Assembly (NCBI RefSeq): GCF_000516555.1
Contig: NZ_AZSJ01000003.1
Span: 443,959 to 507,958 of the forward strand
Origin: Afipia sp. P52-10
GTDB lineage: Bacteria > Pseudomonadota > Alphaproteobacteria > Rhizobiales > Xanthobacteraceae
Length of the DNA: 64,000 nucleotides
Direction: 5' to 3'
Shown: positions 56,548 through 64,000 of the stretch, piece by piece
How positions within the stretch are numbered: the first letter of the stretch is position 1
Layout of the letters: each line of letters starts with the position of its first letter
Notes under the pieces: generated by a model
Seen by the model: only the letters and a program-made list of their open reading frames with translations
Databases searched by the model: none
Told to the model about the DNA's origin: nothing
Position numbers and translations under genes: made by a program

Positions 56548-58752
56548 ATGCCTCCCCACCTCCGGCGCACGCTGCTGTGCTGCAGCTCGACCCTCATCCT
56601 CGCAGCCGCCCTCGATGGCACGGCCCACGCACAAAGCGCCGGCACCAATACGCTGCCCGAGATCGCGGTGACCGCGAGCCCGATCGTAGCGCGCCGGCCG
56701 GCAGCGCGGCCGCAACGCCCCGCGACGGCGGCGCCCGCAGCTCCAGCGCCAGCGGTACCGGCTCCCACCGACGACACGCCGAACCTGATCGACCAGAGCT
56801 TCTCTGCCGTCACCAGCATGACCGCCGAACAGATCCAACGCGAGAACGGCGGCGGTCTCGGCAATGGCGGCGCGCTCGGCAATCTCTTGTTCGACAAGCC
56901 TGGCATCACTGGTTCGACCTTCTCGGCGGCCTCGAGCCGCCCGGTGATCCGCGGCCTCGATAACTTCCGCGTCCGCGTGCAGGAAAACGGCACCTCGGCG
57001 CTCGACGTTTCCGATCTCGGCGAAGATCATGCGGTGCCAATCGACACCCTGTCAGCTGACAAGGTCGAGGTCGTACGCGGACCAGCCACGCTGCGGTACG
57101 GCTCGCAGGCGATCGGCGGCGTGGTCAGTATCGACAACAACCGCATCCCGATGCCGTGGACGCCGGAAGGAATTTCCGGCCGCGCCAGCGGCGCCTTCTC
57201 GTCGGTCGATCGTGGCGGCGAAGGCTCGTTCGCGATCAACGGGCGCGGCGAGAACGCCGCGATCCATCTCGATACGTTCGGACGCAGCACCAGCGACTAC
57301 AACATCCCGGGCGGCGTGCAGGCGAACTCGGCCTCGCGGATCGCGGGCGGCGCGGTCGGCGGCTCGTACTTCTTCGACCAGGGATACTTCGGCGTCGCAC
57401 TGACCAACACCTCGGCGCTCTACCACATCCCCGGCACAGAATCGGCCGAGACCAATACCCGGATCGACATGCAGCAGACCAAGCTTCTCGGTAAGGGCGA
57501 ATTCCGCCCCGACTCCGCGATCATCGATGCGGTTCGTTTATGGTTCGGTGCCACCGAGTATCGTCACTTCGAAAAGGGGATCGGCGAAGACGGCAGCGAC
57601 GGCGTGCAGGCAACGTTCCGCAACCGCGAGCAGGAGGCGCGGCTGGAAACCCAGTTCAAGCCGATCGATACCGCGCTTGGGGCGCTGACGATCGCGCCCG
57701 GCATCCAGTTCAACCATCAGAAGCTCGGCACCGAGGGCGAAGCGGGCTCGCTGCTCGCTCCGAGCGAAACCACCGCCGGCGCCTTCTATGTGTTCAACGA
57801 ACTGCAGATGACGCCGACCTTCAAGCTGCAGGCGGCCGCCCGTGTCGATCATGCGCATGTCCAGGGGACGGCGGCGACCTTTCCGGCCGACCTCGATGGG
57901 CCGAGCGGCGAGCCGGTGGAGTTCGGTGCCAAGCGCGACTTCACTCCGCTGAGTGCGAGCCTCGGAGCCCTGAAGGCGCTGCCTTACGGCCTCGTCGCCG
58001 GTCTCTCGGCGCAATATGTCGAACGCGCACCGCGGGCGATCGAGCTGTTCGCCAAAGGCCCGCACGATGCGTCAGGCACGTTCGAGATCGGCAATCCGAA
58101 CCTGACCAAGGAAGCCGCCAGCAGCGTCGAGGCCAGCCTGCGCAAGGTGGAAGGCCGCTGGCGCTTCGATGCCACTGTCTATTACACGCGCTACCACAAT
58201 TTCATCTATCGCCAGGAAACGGGCTTGCGTTGCGACGACGATTTCGAATCCTGCGGCAGCGGCGGCGGCGACGAGCTTCGCCAGGTGGTCTACGCGCAGC
58301 GCAATGCGCGGTTCTGGGGGGCTGAACTCGCGACCCAACTGGACCTGACCAAGATCGGCGAGCTGACGCTCGGCGTGGATGGTCAGTATGACTTCGTCGA
58401 TGCGCGCTTTAGCGATGGCAGCTTCGTGCCGCGCATTCCGCCGCATCGGCTCGGCGGCGGCGTCTACCTCAAGAACAGCGCCTGGTATGCTCGCGTCGGC
58501 CTGCTACACGCGTTCGCGCAGAACAATCTGGCATTGAACGAAACGCCGACCAAAGGCTACAACCTTCTGAAGGCGGAACTCGCCTACACGATGAAGGCAC
58601 CACCGAACACGCTCGGCATCAAGGAAACGCGTCTAGGCATCGTCGGCACCAACCTGCTCAACGACGAGGTGCGCAACCACGTCTCGTTCCGCAAGGACGA
58701 GGTGCTGCTGCCCGGCCGTTCAGTCCGGCTGTTCGCAAGCACGACGTTCTAA
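56548..58752 (+). CDS. TonB-dependent outer-membrane receptor, probable zinc receptor (ZnuD-like)
   Basis: A 734-residue outer-membrane receptor. A signal peptide (LLCCSSTLILAAALDGTAHA) is followed by a TonB-box-like LPEIAVTASP, a plug domain with PVIRGLDNFRVRVQENG and VEVVRGPATLRYGSQAIGGVV, and a 22-strand barrel ending in LFASTTF. A loop carries two cysteines within an acidic stretch (CDDDFESCGS). The Zur box upstream and the His-rich neighbour indicate zinc uptake. No Znu ABC genes are in the window. Confidence 0.88.
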   Translation: MPPHLRRTLLCCSSTLILAAALDGTAHAQSAGTNTLPEIAVTASPIVARRPAARPQRPATAAPAAPAPAVPAPTDDTPNLIDQSFSAVTSMTAEQIQRENGGGLGNGGALGNLLFDKPGITGSTFSAASSRPVIRGLDNFRVRVQENGTSALDVSDLGEDHAVPIDTLSADKVEVVRGPATLRYGSQAIGGVVSIDNNRIPMPWTPEGISGRASGAFSSVDRGGEGSFAINGRGENAAIHLDTFGRSTSDYNIPGGVQANSASRIAGGAVGGSYFFDQGYFGVALTNTSALYHIPGTESAETNTRIDMQQTKLLGKGEFRPDSAIIDAVRLWFGATEYRHFEKGIGEDGSDGVQATFRNREQEARLETQFKPIDTALGALTIAPGIQFNHQKLGTEGEAGSLLAPSETTAGAFYVFNELQMTPTFKLQAAARVDHAHVQGTAATFPADLDGPSGEPVEFGAKRDFTPLSASLGALKALPYGLVAGLSAQYVERAPRAIELFAKGPHDASGTFEIGNPNLTKEAASSVEASLRKVEGRWRFDATVYYTRYHNFIYRQETGLRCDDDFESCGSGGGDELRQVVYAQRNARFWGAELATQLDLTKIGELTLGVDGQYDFVDARFSDGSFVPRIPPHRLGGGVYLKNSAWYARVGLLHAFAQNNLALNETPTKGYNLLKAELAYTMKAPPNTLGIKETRLGIVGTNLLNDEVRNHVSFRKDEVLLPGRSVRLFASTTF

Positions 58753-58767
58753 GACGGCAGAATCTCC

Positions 58768-58788
58768 GGGATGCGGACACCGCATTCC
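58768..58788 (+). terminator. short hairpin after the TonB receptor gene
   Basis: GGGATGCGG (58768-58776) and CCGCATTCC (58780-58788) pair with one G-U around a 3-base loop, between the convergent receptor and GNAT genes. No T tract follows. Confidence 0.4.
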
Positions 58789-58815
58789 GGGCAAGCCGAC
58801 GAGACGATGTCTGCG

Positions 58816-59337
58816 TCAAATGACGGCGCGGGCGAAATCCCAGTCCGGGCGGATGCGTCCGGACACGCCCTCGAAGGCGTTGTCCTCGAGTTCGGCCACC
58901 AGCACGCGGCCGTAATCGACGGGCCCCGGCATCGAGGCGCGGCCCCGAGGCACCAGCTTGAAGCCGAAGCGGGTGTAATACGGCGCATCGCCGACCAAGA
59001 GCACCAGGCGATGGCCTTTGGCCTTCGCCTCGGTCAACGACTTCTCGATCAGCATCCGCCCGATGCCGTGGCTGCGGAACGGCGGCTCGACGGTCAGCGG
59101 CCCCAGCATCAGCGCCTTGGTTTCGCCGACGCAGATCGGTAGCTGCCGCACCGAGCCGACCAGCAACGTGCCGATCCGGGCGGTGAATGACAGGTCGAGC
59201 CGGTGATCAACATGTTCGCGCAGACGATAGGCGCTGAGCGCAAAGCGGCCGGGACCGAAGGTCCGCTCGTGCAGCCGCTCGATCTGCTGAGCGTCGGCCA
59301 CGGTTTCGGGCAGGATGGTAATGGAAAGGTCAGTCAT
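58816..59337 (-). CDS. GNAT-family N-acetyltransferase
   Basis: A 173-residue acetyltransferase. The acetyl-CoA loop is VEPPFRSHGIGRMLIEKSL, and GDAPYYTRFGFKLVPRG near residue 125 is the usual C-terminal part of the YhbS-like GNAT group. Substrate unknown. It is the first of two minus-strand genes followed closely by the NUDIX gene upstream; spacing of 84 bases makes an operon possible. Confidence 0.88.
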   Translation of the reverse strand: MTDLSITILPETVADAQQIERLHERTFGPGRFALSAYRLREHVDHRLDLSFTARIGTLLVGSVRQLPICVGETKALMLGPLTVEPPFRSHGIGRMLIEKSLTEAKAKGHRLVLLVGDAPYYTRFGFKLVPRGRASMPGPVDYGRVLVAELEDNAFEGVSGRIRPDWDFARAVI

Positions 59338-59421
59338 CGGTGTTGTCCGGAGCGCGACTTAGCATTTGCGCCCGGCGAGGTCCATTCCACGTCACGCCTT
59401 CCGCTGCCAACGGCGACGCGA

Positions 59422-59922
59422 TCAGTCCCCCTCGGTTGGCGCCCAGTCGGTCGACACCGGCCCCCCCTGGAGGACCTCGGCGATCCGCCGCCGGGTCCCC
59501 CTGGTCGTTCCCTCGGGCAACCCCGCTGCATCGAAAAAGCCGCAATCGACAATCTCGCCGTTCGGCTCGGGCTTTGAGTCCTGACGATAGCTGCGCACCA
59601 GATAGACCGCCACATGATCCCGCCGCGAGACATGGCGATTGAAGAAAATGCCATGCAGTTGCGGCTCGCCCTCGACGACGATGTTGCCTTCCTCATGCAG
59701 CTCGCGGCACAGCGCCTCGCGCGCCGTCTCGCCGACCTCGACGCCGCCGCCAGGCAAATGCCAGCCTGCAACGTAACTATGCTTGACCAGGAACACGCGG
59801 CCCTGTCCATCCATCACCAGCCCGCGCACGCCAAACGTCATGCCGCGCGCGAAACGCCAATAGAAATGCAAGCAGCGGCGAACCAATGGCTCGATCAGAA
59901 TGCGCAAGCGGGATTGGGTCAT
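59422..59922 (-). CDS. NUDIX hydrolase
   Basis: A 166-residue NUDIX hydrolase. The box is GGGVEVGETAREALCRELHEEGNI near residue 57, with the catalytic REL..EE intact except for a Gly-Asn ending. The N-terminal HFYWRFARGMTFGVRGLV is shared with a subgroup common in Bradyrhizobiaceae. Substrate unknown; nucleoside diphosphate derivatives are usual. A GNAT gene lies downstream on the same strand. Confidence 0.85.
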   Translation of the reverse strand: MTQSRLRILIEPLVRRCLHFYWRFARGMTFGVRGLVMDGQGRVFLVKHSYVAGWHLPGGGVEVGETAREALCRELHEEGNIVVEGEPQLHGIFFNRHVSRRDHVAVYLVRSYRQDSKPEPNGEIVDCGFFDAAGLPEGTTRGTRRRIAEVLQGGPVSTDWAPTEGD

Positions 59923-60045
59923 CGGTTTACTTCATGCGGCAGACACTGTTCTCGCTTGCATGGATCAGGCACGCTTGTCAAAACAAGCCATGTATCAACC
60001 GTCAGATCGCGCGCCCGTCGACATCCGTTCCCCAGGAGCATCGGC

Positions 60046-60939
60046 GTGACTGCATTCACGCTCGCCCACCTCTCCGATCCGCATCTCGCGCCCCTGCCGC
60101 AGCCGAAACCGTCCGAGCTGTTCGGCAAGCGCGTGCTCGGCTATCTGAACTGGCATCGCAATCGCAAACACCGTCAGTCGCGCGCATTCGCCGACGCGCT
60201 GGTCACCGACATCAAGACACAGCACCCGGATCACATCGCGGTGACCGGTGATCTCGTCAACATCGGCCTGGACACGGAGTTCGCCGCCGCACGCGACTGG
60301 CTCCGCAGCCTCGGCCAACCGCACGACGTCTCGCTGGTTCCGGGCAATCACGACGCCTATGTGCGCGAGACCTATCCGCGTTGTGCTGCGCAGTGGCTGG
60401 ACTACATGCGTGGCGATGGCGCCGACACACAGACGCAACTCGCCTTTCCTTACTTACGCAAACGTGGGCCGCTGGTGTTGATCGGAGCCTCGACGGCGGT
60501 CCCGACGCCGCCGTTCATGGCGACTGGCACGCTGGGGCAACCTCAGCTCGCGGTGCTCGAACGCGTATTGTCGCAAACCGCAAACAACAGCTTTCGGGTG
60601 CTGCTGATCCATCACCCGCTGCGCGCGAAGCACTGGCACAAGCGCTTGACCGATGCTGCTGCCCTGCTGGATATCCTTCGCCGATACGGCGCCGAGTTGA
60701 TCCTGCATGGTCACGATCACAAACACTCGTTGATGTGGCTTGACGGACCGGCAAGGCAAATTCCTGCGGTCGGCGTGCCATCCACCTCAGCGGCGATCGG
60801 CGGCAAGCACGATGCGGCGGCCTACAATCTTTTCCGCGTTGCGCATGAAAGCGATGCCTGGCGCTGTGACTGGAGCGTGCGCGGCTACAGCGAAGCGCGG
60901 GATGGGATTACGGAGTTGCGCACGCAGCGCCTGATCTAA
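60046..60939 (+). CDS. calcineurin-like metallophosphoesterase, GTG start
   Basis: A 297-residue phosphodiesterase. The metal-binding motifs are SDPHL near residue 11, TGDLVN near 68, GNHD near 103, HHPL near 190 and GHDHKH near 225, which is the complete set. The GTG at 60046 has AGGAG seven bases upstream and yields VTAFTLAHLSDPH; a longer upstream frame is without support. It resembles CpdA-type enzymes, but cyclic nucleotide specificity is not established. Confidence 0.92.
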   Translation: MTAFTLAHLSDPHLAPLPQPKPSELFGKRVLGYLNWHRNRKHRQSRAFADALVTDIKTQHPDHIAVTGDLVNIGLDTEFAAARDWLRSLGQPHDVSLVPGNHDAYVRETYPRCAAQWLDYMRGDGADTQTQLAFPYLRKRGPLVLIGASTAVPTPPFMATGTLGQPQLAVLERVLSQTANNSFRVLLIHHPLRAKHWHKRLTDAAALLDILRRYGAELILHGHDHKHSLMWLDGPARQIPAVGVPSTSAAIGGKHDAAAYNLFRVAHESDAWRCDWSVRGYSEARDGITELRTQRLI

Positions 60940-61063
60940 GACCAGAATTCCGACGAGCCGAAACCCATTTCGGACGCAAGGCTCTTTGAACGAAGGTCTC
61001 TGCTGGACGTTTGATGCAACAAAGCGGGCAGAGTCCGATCCAAGCGGACGCTGCGAGAGGCCC

Positions 61064-61621
61064 TCAGCCCCGCAGCGAAGCGATCAGCGCCACGGCAAAC
61101 AGGACGGCGGCACCGGCCAGCATGCCGAGCAAAAACGGCCCAAGGCGTGAACGCTTTGGCGGCACGGCCTGCGGCGGCACCACGGCGACGTGCACGGCCA
61201 GCGCCTGCTCGCGCTCGACCATGCGGCGGGCGACGTAATTGGTGATGGCCTCGGCCACGGTGGCGACGTTGTTCGATTCGGCCAGGACGATCCGGCCATA
61301 GCGCGTGTCCTGCACGAAGCGATAGGTGCGTTTGTCGCGGCCCATCACCACATGGGCAACGACGTCAATCCACAGTCTCGGCGGATCGCCGCGGCTGATG
61401 CCACGGTCGAACAGATCGACGGTATCCGGAATTTGCGCAAACAGCGGATCCAGCGCCTCGTTCAGAATGTCCAGTCGCGCGACTTCCGCGTCACGCAGAT
61501 CGACAACGACGCCTGTCCGGTCCGCCGCCTCGATCCGGGCCTGCCGCAATGCATCCCGCAGACGCCGCGGACGTCCTGCCGTGCCGTCTGACGCCGCCCC
61601 GCCGGAGGTGCTGTCGCTCAT
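61064..61621 (-). CDS. uncharacterised C-terminally anchored protein
   Basis: A 185-residue protein I cannot assign to a family. The N-terminal 25 residues are polar and Ser/Gly-rich, the middle has ARLDILNEALDPLFAQIPDTVDLFDRGIS and YGRIVLAESNNVATVAEAITNYVARR, and the end is a single helix (LGMLAGAAVLFAVALIASLRG). It may be a tail-anchored inner-membrane protein. The ATG at 61621 is preferred over the frame starting at 61663. Neighbours do not suggest a role. Confidence 0.7.
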   Translation of the reverse strand: MSDSTSGGAASDGTAGRPRRLRDALRQARIEAADRTGVVVDLRDAEVARLDILNEALDPLFAQIPDTVDLFDRGISRGDPPRLWIDVVAHVVMGRDKRTYRFVQDTRYGRIVLAESNNVATVAEAITNYVARRMVEREQALAVHVAVVPPQAVPPKRSRLGPFLLGMLAGAAVLFAVALIASLRG

Positions 61622-61951
61622 GGGCTTCCCTGTCACCGTTCGCGTTAACCTATCAATAACCATACAGGAAACAAGGGTTTAGACCTCGGCGGCGCTACCG
61701 CCCCGACTCAGGCGAGCCCAAGACACTCGAATCGCCTAACCGATTGGCCGGATGCGATCTATCGCAGAAAGCCGCTATCCACCGGCATGCGGACCGCGCG
61801 GGCGGACGCGACGGATCAACTTCACCCCTCGCGGCCAGGAGCTGTCCCGAAAATGAACAACGGCCCCGCCCGGAGCTCCCGGACAGGGCCGTTGCATATT
61901 TTGTGTCGGCGGATCGCGCAGGGTCCCTGAAGACCCGCCGCGGCGGGTGGA
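61622..61951. other. intergenic region
   Basis: 330 bases between two minus-strand genes. It holds the hairpin terminator at 61858-61894 and a loose inverted repeat AGGCGA / TCGCCT at 61710-61737. I see no ORF or RNA gene. Confidence 0.45.
61858..61894 (-). terminator. hairpin terminator after the DUF4170 gene
   Basis: CAACGGCCC (61858-61866) and GGGCCGTTG (61886-61894) form a perfect 9-base stem with an inner GC-rich stem. On the minus strand TTCATTTTC follows. It stands about 60 bases after the DUF4170 stop. Confidence 0.65.
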
Positions 61952-62158
61952 TCAGACCATCGCCTTGCGCGGCTCCTCGACGATCGAGAAGCGCACATTG
62001 CAGCGGTGGCGGTTCTTCTCCGACAGATCGCGCCAAGCCGTCTCGGCCTCCTTGCGCGTCGGGAAAGGACCTTGAACCTGCGCTGTCCCATGCACGAGCT
62101 GGTGGAAATTCAACGAACGGAACTCTCCGCCCACAACCCAATAATGCGTGCCGTGCAT
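61952..62158 (-). CDS. DUF4170 small protein
   Basis: A 68-residue protein matching the alphaproteobacterial DUF4170 pattern: a YWVVGGEF start, LVHGTAQVQGPFPTRKEAETAW in the middle. It is probably a compact cytoplasmic fold. Function unknown. It is divergent from the XRE regulator gene, so the inverted repeat at 62295-62323 may influence it. Confidence 0.72.
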   Translation of the reverse strand: MHGTHYWVVGGEFRSLNFHQLVHGTAQVQGPFPTRKEAETAWRDLSEKNRHRCNVRFSIVEEPRKAMV

Positions 62159-62294
62159 TTTCCGTCTCCGTTCCTAGCCTTCGACATTCGTGACAATGCA
62201 GTTGCGAAACCGTGGCGAAGATGTAACGCCAAACTGGATATTTTCGATAGATGTGATGGACAGGAATCGTGATGTCTTGTAACATCATCACTTA

Positions 62295-62323
62295 TTACAA
62301 ATGTAATTTTGTAAAATTTGTAA
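62295..62323 (+). promoter_or_regulatory. inverted repeat upstream of the XRE regulator
   Basis: TTACAAAT (62295-62302) and ATTTGTAA (62316-62323) are perfect 8-base arms. A further TTTTGTAA half site lies between them. The element ends 24 bases before the start codon of the regulator gene. RamB/ScfR-type regulators bind TTTGCAAA-like sites, so autoregulation is plausible. Confidence 0.5.
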
Positions 62324-62347
62324 ATCGCCAATCTTGGAGCGGGAACC

Positions 62348-63805
62348 ATGGCGACACGCCCGAAAGTCAGCGAAAGCGGCAAGAAACTGTTCGTCGGCCC
62401 GCGTTTCCGGCGGATCCGGCAGCAACTCGGCCTGTCGCAAACCCAGATCGCCGAAGGGCTCGGCATGTCGCCCAGCTACATCAACCTGATCGAGCGTAAC
62501 CAGCGGCCGGTTACGGCGCAGCTGCTGCTGCGGCTGGCGGAGACGTATGATCTCGATCTGCGTGACCTCGCCACCGCCGACGAGGATCGTTTCTTCGCCG
62601 AACTGAACGAAATTTTCTCCGATCCGCTTTTCCGTCAGATCGATCTGCCGAAGCAGGAGCTGCGCGATCTCGCCGAACTCGCGCCGGGCGTCACCCATGC
62701 GCTGCAACGGCTCTACGCCGCCTATGTCGAGGCGCGACGCGGCGAGACCATGGTCGCAGCCCAGATCGCCGACCGCGCCGGTAGCGCGCCATTCGAGGCC
62801 AATCCGATCGAGCGCGTGCGCGATCTGATCGAGGCCAACCGCAACTACTTCCCCGATATCGAGCAAGCCGCCGAAGCGCTGCGCGACGAAATCGATGTCA
62901 CGAGCCAGGATCTGTTTGCCGCGCTTGGCACGCGTCTGCGCGAGAAGCACTCGGCGACGGTCCGGATCATGCCGGTCGATGTGATGCGCGAAACGTTGCG
63001 GCGCTGGGACCGCCACCGCCGGCAGATCCTGATCTCCGAATTGGTCGATCAGCCCGGCCGGGTCTTCCAGCTTGCCTTCCAACTCGGCATCGCCGAACAG
63101 GGGCCGTTGCTGGATGCCGTCGCCAATCGCGCCGCGCTCGACGACACGAGCCGCAGGCTCTATCGCATCACGCTCGCCAACTACTTCGCCGCAGCGGTGA
63201 TGATGCCGTATCAGCCCTTCCATGCGGCGGCAGAAGGCCTCGGCTACGATGTGCACGTGCTGGGGCAGCGCTTCAATGCAAGCTTTGAACAGGTCTGCCA
63301 CCGCCTGACGACGCTGCAACGGCCGAGCGCGCGCGGCGTCCCCTTCTTCATGCTGCGCGTCGACAATGCGGGCAACGTCTCCAAGCGGTTTTCGTCCGGC
63401 ACGTTTCCCTTCTCGAAGTTCGGCGGCACCTGCCCGCTCTGGCATGTGCACTCAACCTTCGACACACCTGACCGGCTGCTGCGGCAGATCGTCGAGCTGC
63501 CGGACGGCAGCAAGTATTTCTCGATCGCGCAGATGGTGCGCCGGCCCGTTGCACCACACCCGCAACCACAGCCACGCTTCGCTATCGGGCTCGGCTGCGA
63601 GCTGCGTCACGCCTCGCGTCTCGTTTATGCGGGCGGCTTCGACCTTGACAACAGCCAGGGCACGCCGATCGGCGTCAACTGCCGCCTGTGCGAGCGGGAG
63701 GACTGCAGCCAGCGCGCGGAACCGCCGCTGACGCGCTCGCTGATCCTGGACGAGAACACCCGGCGGCTGTCGTCGTTCTCGTTCAGCAACGCACGCGAGT
63801 TGTGA
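62348..63805 (+). CDS. XRE-family regulator of the short-chain fatty acyl-CoA type (ScfR/RamB)
   Basis: A 485-residue regulator. Residues 17-72 form a XRE HTH (RFRRIRQQLGLSQTQIAEGLGMSPSYINLIERNQRP). The middle is an ImmA/IrrE-like segment and the C-terminal 150 residues form DUF2083, with a Cys-containing motif CRLCEREDC near residue 451. ScfR/RamB proteins sense acyl-CoA and control acetate or propionate use. No glyoxylate-cycle gene is in the window. The gene is autoregulated if the upstream inverted repeat is its operator. Confidence 0.9.
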   Translation: MATRPKVSESGKKLFVGPRFRRIRQQLGLSQTQIAEGLGMSPSYINLIERNQRPVTAQLLLRLAETYDLDLRDLATADEDRFFAELNEIFSDPLFRQIDLPKQELRDLAELAPGVTHALQRLYAAYVEARRGETMVAAQIADRAGSAPFEANPIERVRDLIEANRNYFPDIEQAAEALRDEIDVTSQDLFAALGTRLREKHSATVRIMPVDVMRETLRRWDRHRRQILISELVDQPGRVFQLAFQLGIAEQGPLLDAVANRAALDDTSRRLYRITLANYFAAAVMMPYQPFHAAAEGLGYDVHVLGQRFNASFEQVCHRLTTLQRPSARGVPFFMLRVDNAGNVSKRFSSGTFPFSKFGGTCPLWHVHSTFDTPDRLLRQIVELPDGSKYFSIAQMVRRPVAPHPQPQPRFAIGLGCELRHASRLVYAGGFDLDNSQGTPIGVNCRLCEREDCSQRAEPPLTRSLILDENTRRLSSFSFSNAREL

Positions 63806-63882
63806 GCTTTACAGGCGGTGCTTCCCACGCCACCGCACTGCTCTGAATTCATGTTCAAAAGAACTGGACGCAAGGTACATGG

Positions 63883-63909
63883 CCGGACATGACAGTATAG
63901 TGTGTCCGG
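63883..63909 (+). promoter_or_regulatory. inverted repeat, candidate repressor operator
   Basis: CCGGACA (63883-63889) and TGTCCGG (63903-63909) form a perfect 7-base inverted repeat around a -10-like TATAGT (63896-63901). The arrangement fits a TetR-type repressor that covers the promoter of the gene at 63935. Confidence 0.5.
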
Positions 63910-63934
63910 TCACCCCTGCCTCCTAGAGGAAATC

Positions 63935-64000
63935 ATGCTGCCACGCTTGAAGTCGCCTGTCCTCGCCATCGCGTTCGGGCTTTTGGTCCTTGCCGTTTCC
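63935..64000 (+). CDS. start of an exported or membrane protein, cut by the window edge
   Basis: The first 22 codons (MLPRLKSPVLAIAFGLLVLA and on) encode a basic N terminus and a hydrophobic segment, as in a signal peptide or membrane anchor. GAGGA lies five bases upstream. An efflux-pump adaptor subunit would fit the operator in front, but the sequence shown cannot decide. Confidence 0.55.
   Translation, partial: MLPRLKSPVLAIAFGLLVLAVS

Noticed and set aside
61681-61740. Structured GC-rich stretch that briefly resembled a tRNA
   Set aside because: No acceptor stem or T-loop consensus can be formed; no tRNA, rRNA or other RNA gene was found in the window.

Overview
The window is GC-rich chromosomal DNA from an alphaproteobacterium, most likely the Bradyrhizobium/Rhodopseudomonas/Afipia group. 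The evidence is a fused cytochrome b/c1 gene (fbcH) behind a Rieske gene (fbcF), a CcrM GANTC methylase, a fused TrpE-TrpG anthranilate synthase with a rhizobial-type trpL leader, DUF3551, DUF4170 and DUF6111 proteins, and many dispersed GCATGATC...GATCATGC palindromes. It looks like ordinary core chromosome. I saw no insertion sequence, phage, CRISPR array, rRNA or tRNA. Genes are dense on both strands and often overlap by 1 to 10 bases.

Layout. 1-9.6 kb: transport and catabolism (M20 amidohydrolase cut by the left edge, MFS exporter, cytochrome P450, a NitT/TauT-type ABC transporter, a purine permease and a GT39-like membrane glycosyltransferase). 9.8-17.4 kb: rnhB, a radical-SAM repair-like gene behind an apparent SOS box, small secreted and glycosyltransferase-like proteins, a MarR-GNAT fusion, moaB, a zinc metalloprotease and ccrM. 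17.5-28.9 kb: a flavin monooxygenase, a thioesterase divergent from a YafY/WYL regulator, mutY, a DciA-like protein, a DsbA-like oxidoreductase, smc, an Rsm22-like methyltransferase and a class III cyclase. 29.1-33.8 kb: lemA with an M48 protease, two tandem ParA-like ATPases and mgtC. 33.9-41.1 kb: trpL-trpE(G)-trmO-apt, dienelactone hydrolase and fbcFH. 41.4-48.6 kb: trmL-hemF-HAD, a DUF2158 protein with an acidic tail, serine hydrolase with TSUP permease, and nudix-DUF6111-cca with DUF1285. 48.9-55.8 kb: a MoxR/DUF58/DUF4159/membrane-protein operon. 55.9-58.8 kb: a Zur-box-controlled zinc-uptake locus. 58.8-64 kb: GNAT, nudix, metallophosphoesterase, two small or uncharacterised proteins, a ScfR-type XRE regulator and the start of an exported protein behind a palindromic operator.

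Regulation is unusually readable. There is a textbook trp attenuator with an apparently leaderless leader peptide. A Zur palindrome precedes the TonB receptor locus. A GAAC-N7-GAAC LexA-type box overlies the promoter of a radical-SAM gene whose product ends in QLSLF, a consensus sliding-clamp-binding motif. Two GANTC sites and a terminator-like hairpin flank the start of ccrM. Palindromic operator candidates precede the MarR-GNAT, YafY and XRE genes and the gene at the right edge.

The most interesting uncharacterised items are the SOS-boxed, clamp-motif radical-SAM protein and the tandem pair of ParA-like P-loop proteins, which align without gaps over their first 90 residues. All positions and motifs were read by eye; no database search or folding program was run.
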